From assembly GCF_019703515.2 (NCBI RefSeq), contig NC_059393.1, positions 16,426,501 to 16,490,500 on the forward strand: 64,000 nt of DNA, given 5' to 3'. Numbering within the stretch: position 1 is the stretch's first letter; every line of letters starts with the position of its first letter. This document shows positions 63,691 to 64,000 of the stretch, piece by piece. This stretch comes from Myxocyprinus asiaticus. Lineage: Eukaryota > Chordata > Actinopteri > Cypriniformes > Catostomidae. The position numbers and the translations under genes are program-made. The notes under the pieces were generated by a model that was given only the letters and a program-made list of their open reading frames with translations, had not been told where the DNA came from and searched no databases.

Positions 63691-64000
63691 ATATACATGG
63701 GATGGTGTTCTTTGGCTTACGAGACCCTTTTTCCTCCAAACATAATGATGGTTATTAGACCAGAGGACATTTCCCCAAAAAGTAAGATCTTTGTCCCCAT
63801 GTGCACAAACTGTAGTCTGCCATTTTTATGGCAGTTTTGGAATAGTGGCTTCTTCCTTGCAGAGCAGCCTTTCAGGTTACGTCGATATAGGACTCATTTT
63901 ACTGTGGATATAGAAAATTGTCTACCTGTTCCGTCCAGCATCTTCACAAGGTCCTTTGCTGTTGTTCTAGGATTGATTTGCACTTTTCACACCAAACTAC
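63690..64000 (-). mobile_element. Tc1-like transposase remnant running off the window
   Basis: The minus strand carries WGNVLWS-type wording (complement of GACCAGAGGACATTTCCCC) and a block complementary to CCTTTGCTGTTGTTCTAGGA, as in catalytic-domain DNA of fish Tc1 elements. Frameshifts are present. The element continues past 64000. Confidence 0.75.

Overview
The window is vertebrate nuclear DNA. It has spliced genes with GT-AG introns, AT-rich intergenic sequence and dense interspersed repeats (Tc1-like, hAT-like, L1-like, tRNA-derived SINEs and fold-back MITEs). The repeat types and the protein divergence point to a teleost, most likely a cyprinid (carp/barb type). That assignment is by recollection of repeat types, not by a search.

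Four protein-coding loci can be read. (1) marchf2 lies on the minus strand with four coding exons between 6891 and 15826 (249 aa), and its likely non-coding first exon and promoter are near 19420-19640. (2) rab11b lies on the minus strand with five exons between 21516 and 28275 (218 aa). It is upstream of marchf2 in the same orientation, the same neighbour order as human chromosome 19p13.2. (3) An ifi44-type gene (TLDc plus GTPase domain, 456 aa) is on the plus strand at 34590-36631. (4) The 3' part of a rabgap1l gene is on the minus strand, 39144-60679, and possibly to 61386. It encodes the end of the TBC-linked region and the long C-terminal coiled coil. The exons encoding the PTB and TBC domains are not seen up to 64000. 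Two alternative 5' exons (55896-56009 and 61115-61386) join the coiled-coil exons in frame.

Region by region: 1-6890 is repeat-rich intergenic DNA with one unidentified possible terminal exon. 6891-19640 is marchf2; its third intron is almost filled by an L1 inside a hAT inside a Tc1 element, and its first intron carries a 2.3 kb 36-bp minisatellite. 20600-28480 is rab11b, with fold-back elements and a hAT/SINE composite in its introns. 28500-34000 is repeats, including two LINE fragments. 34000-37000 is the ifi44-like gene. 39144-61400 is rabgap1l, whose introns hold a 22-bp minisatellite, a hAT with a perfect 8-bp target duplication, an L1-SINE chimera and a second nested transposon cluster. 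The end of the window enters a Tc1-like transposase remnant.

Functionally, rab11b (recycling-endosome GTPase), marchf2 (endosomal/membrane E3 ligase) and rabgap1l (a Rab GAP family protein) all belong to membrane traffic. The ifi44-like gene belongs to the interferon response. Nothing in the sequence shows that they are co-regulated. Most long open frames in the window come from tandem repeats or transposons and are not genes.
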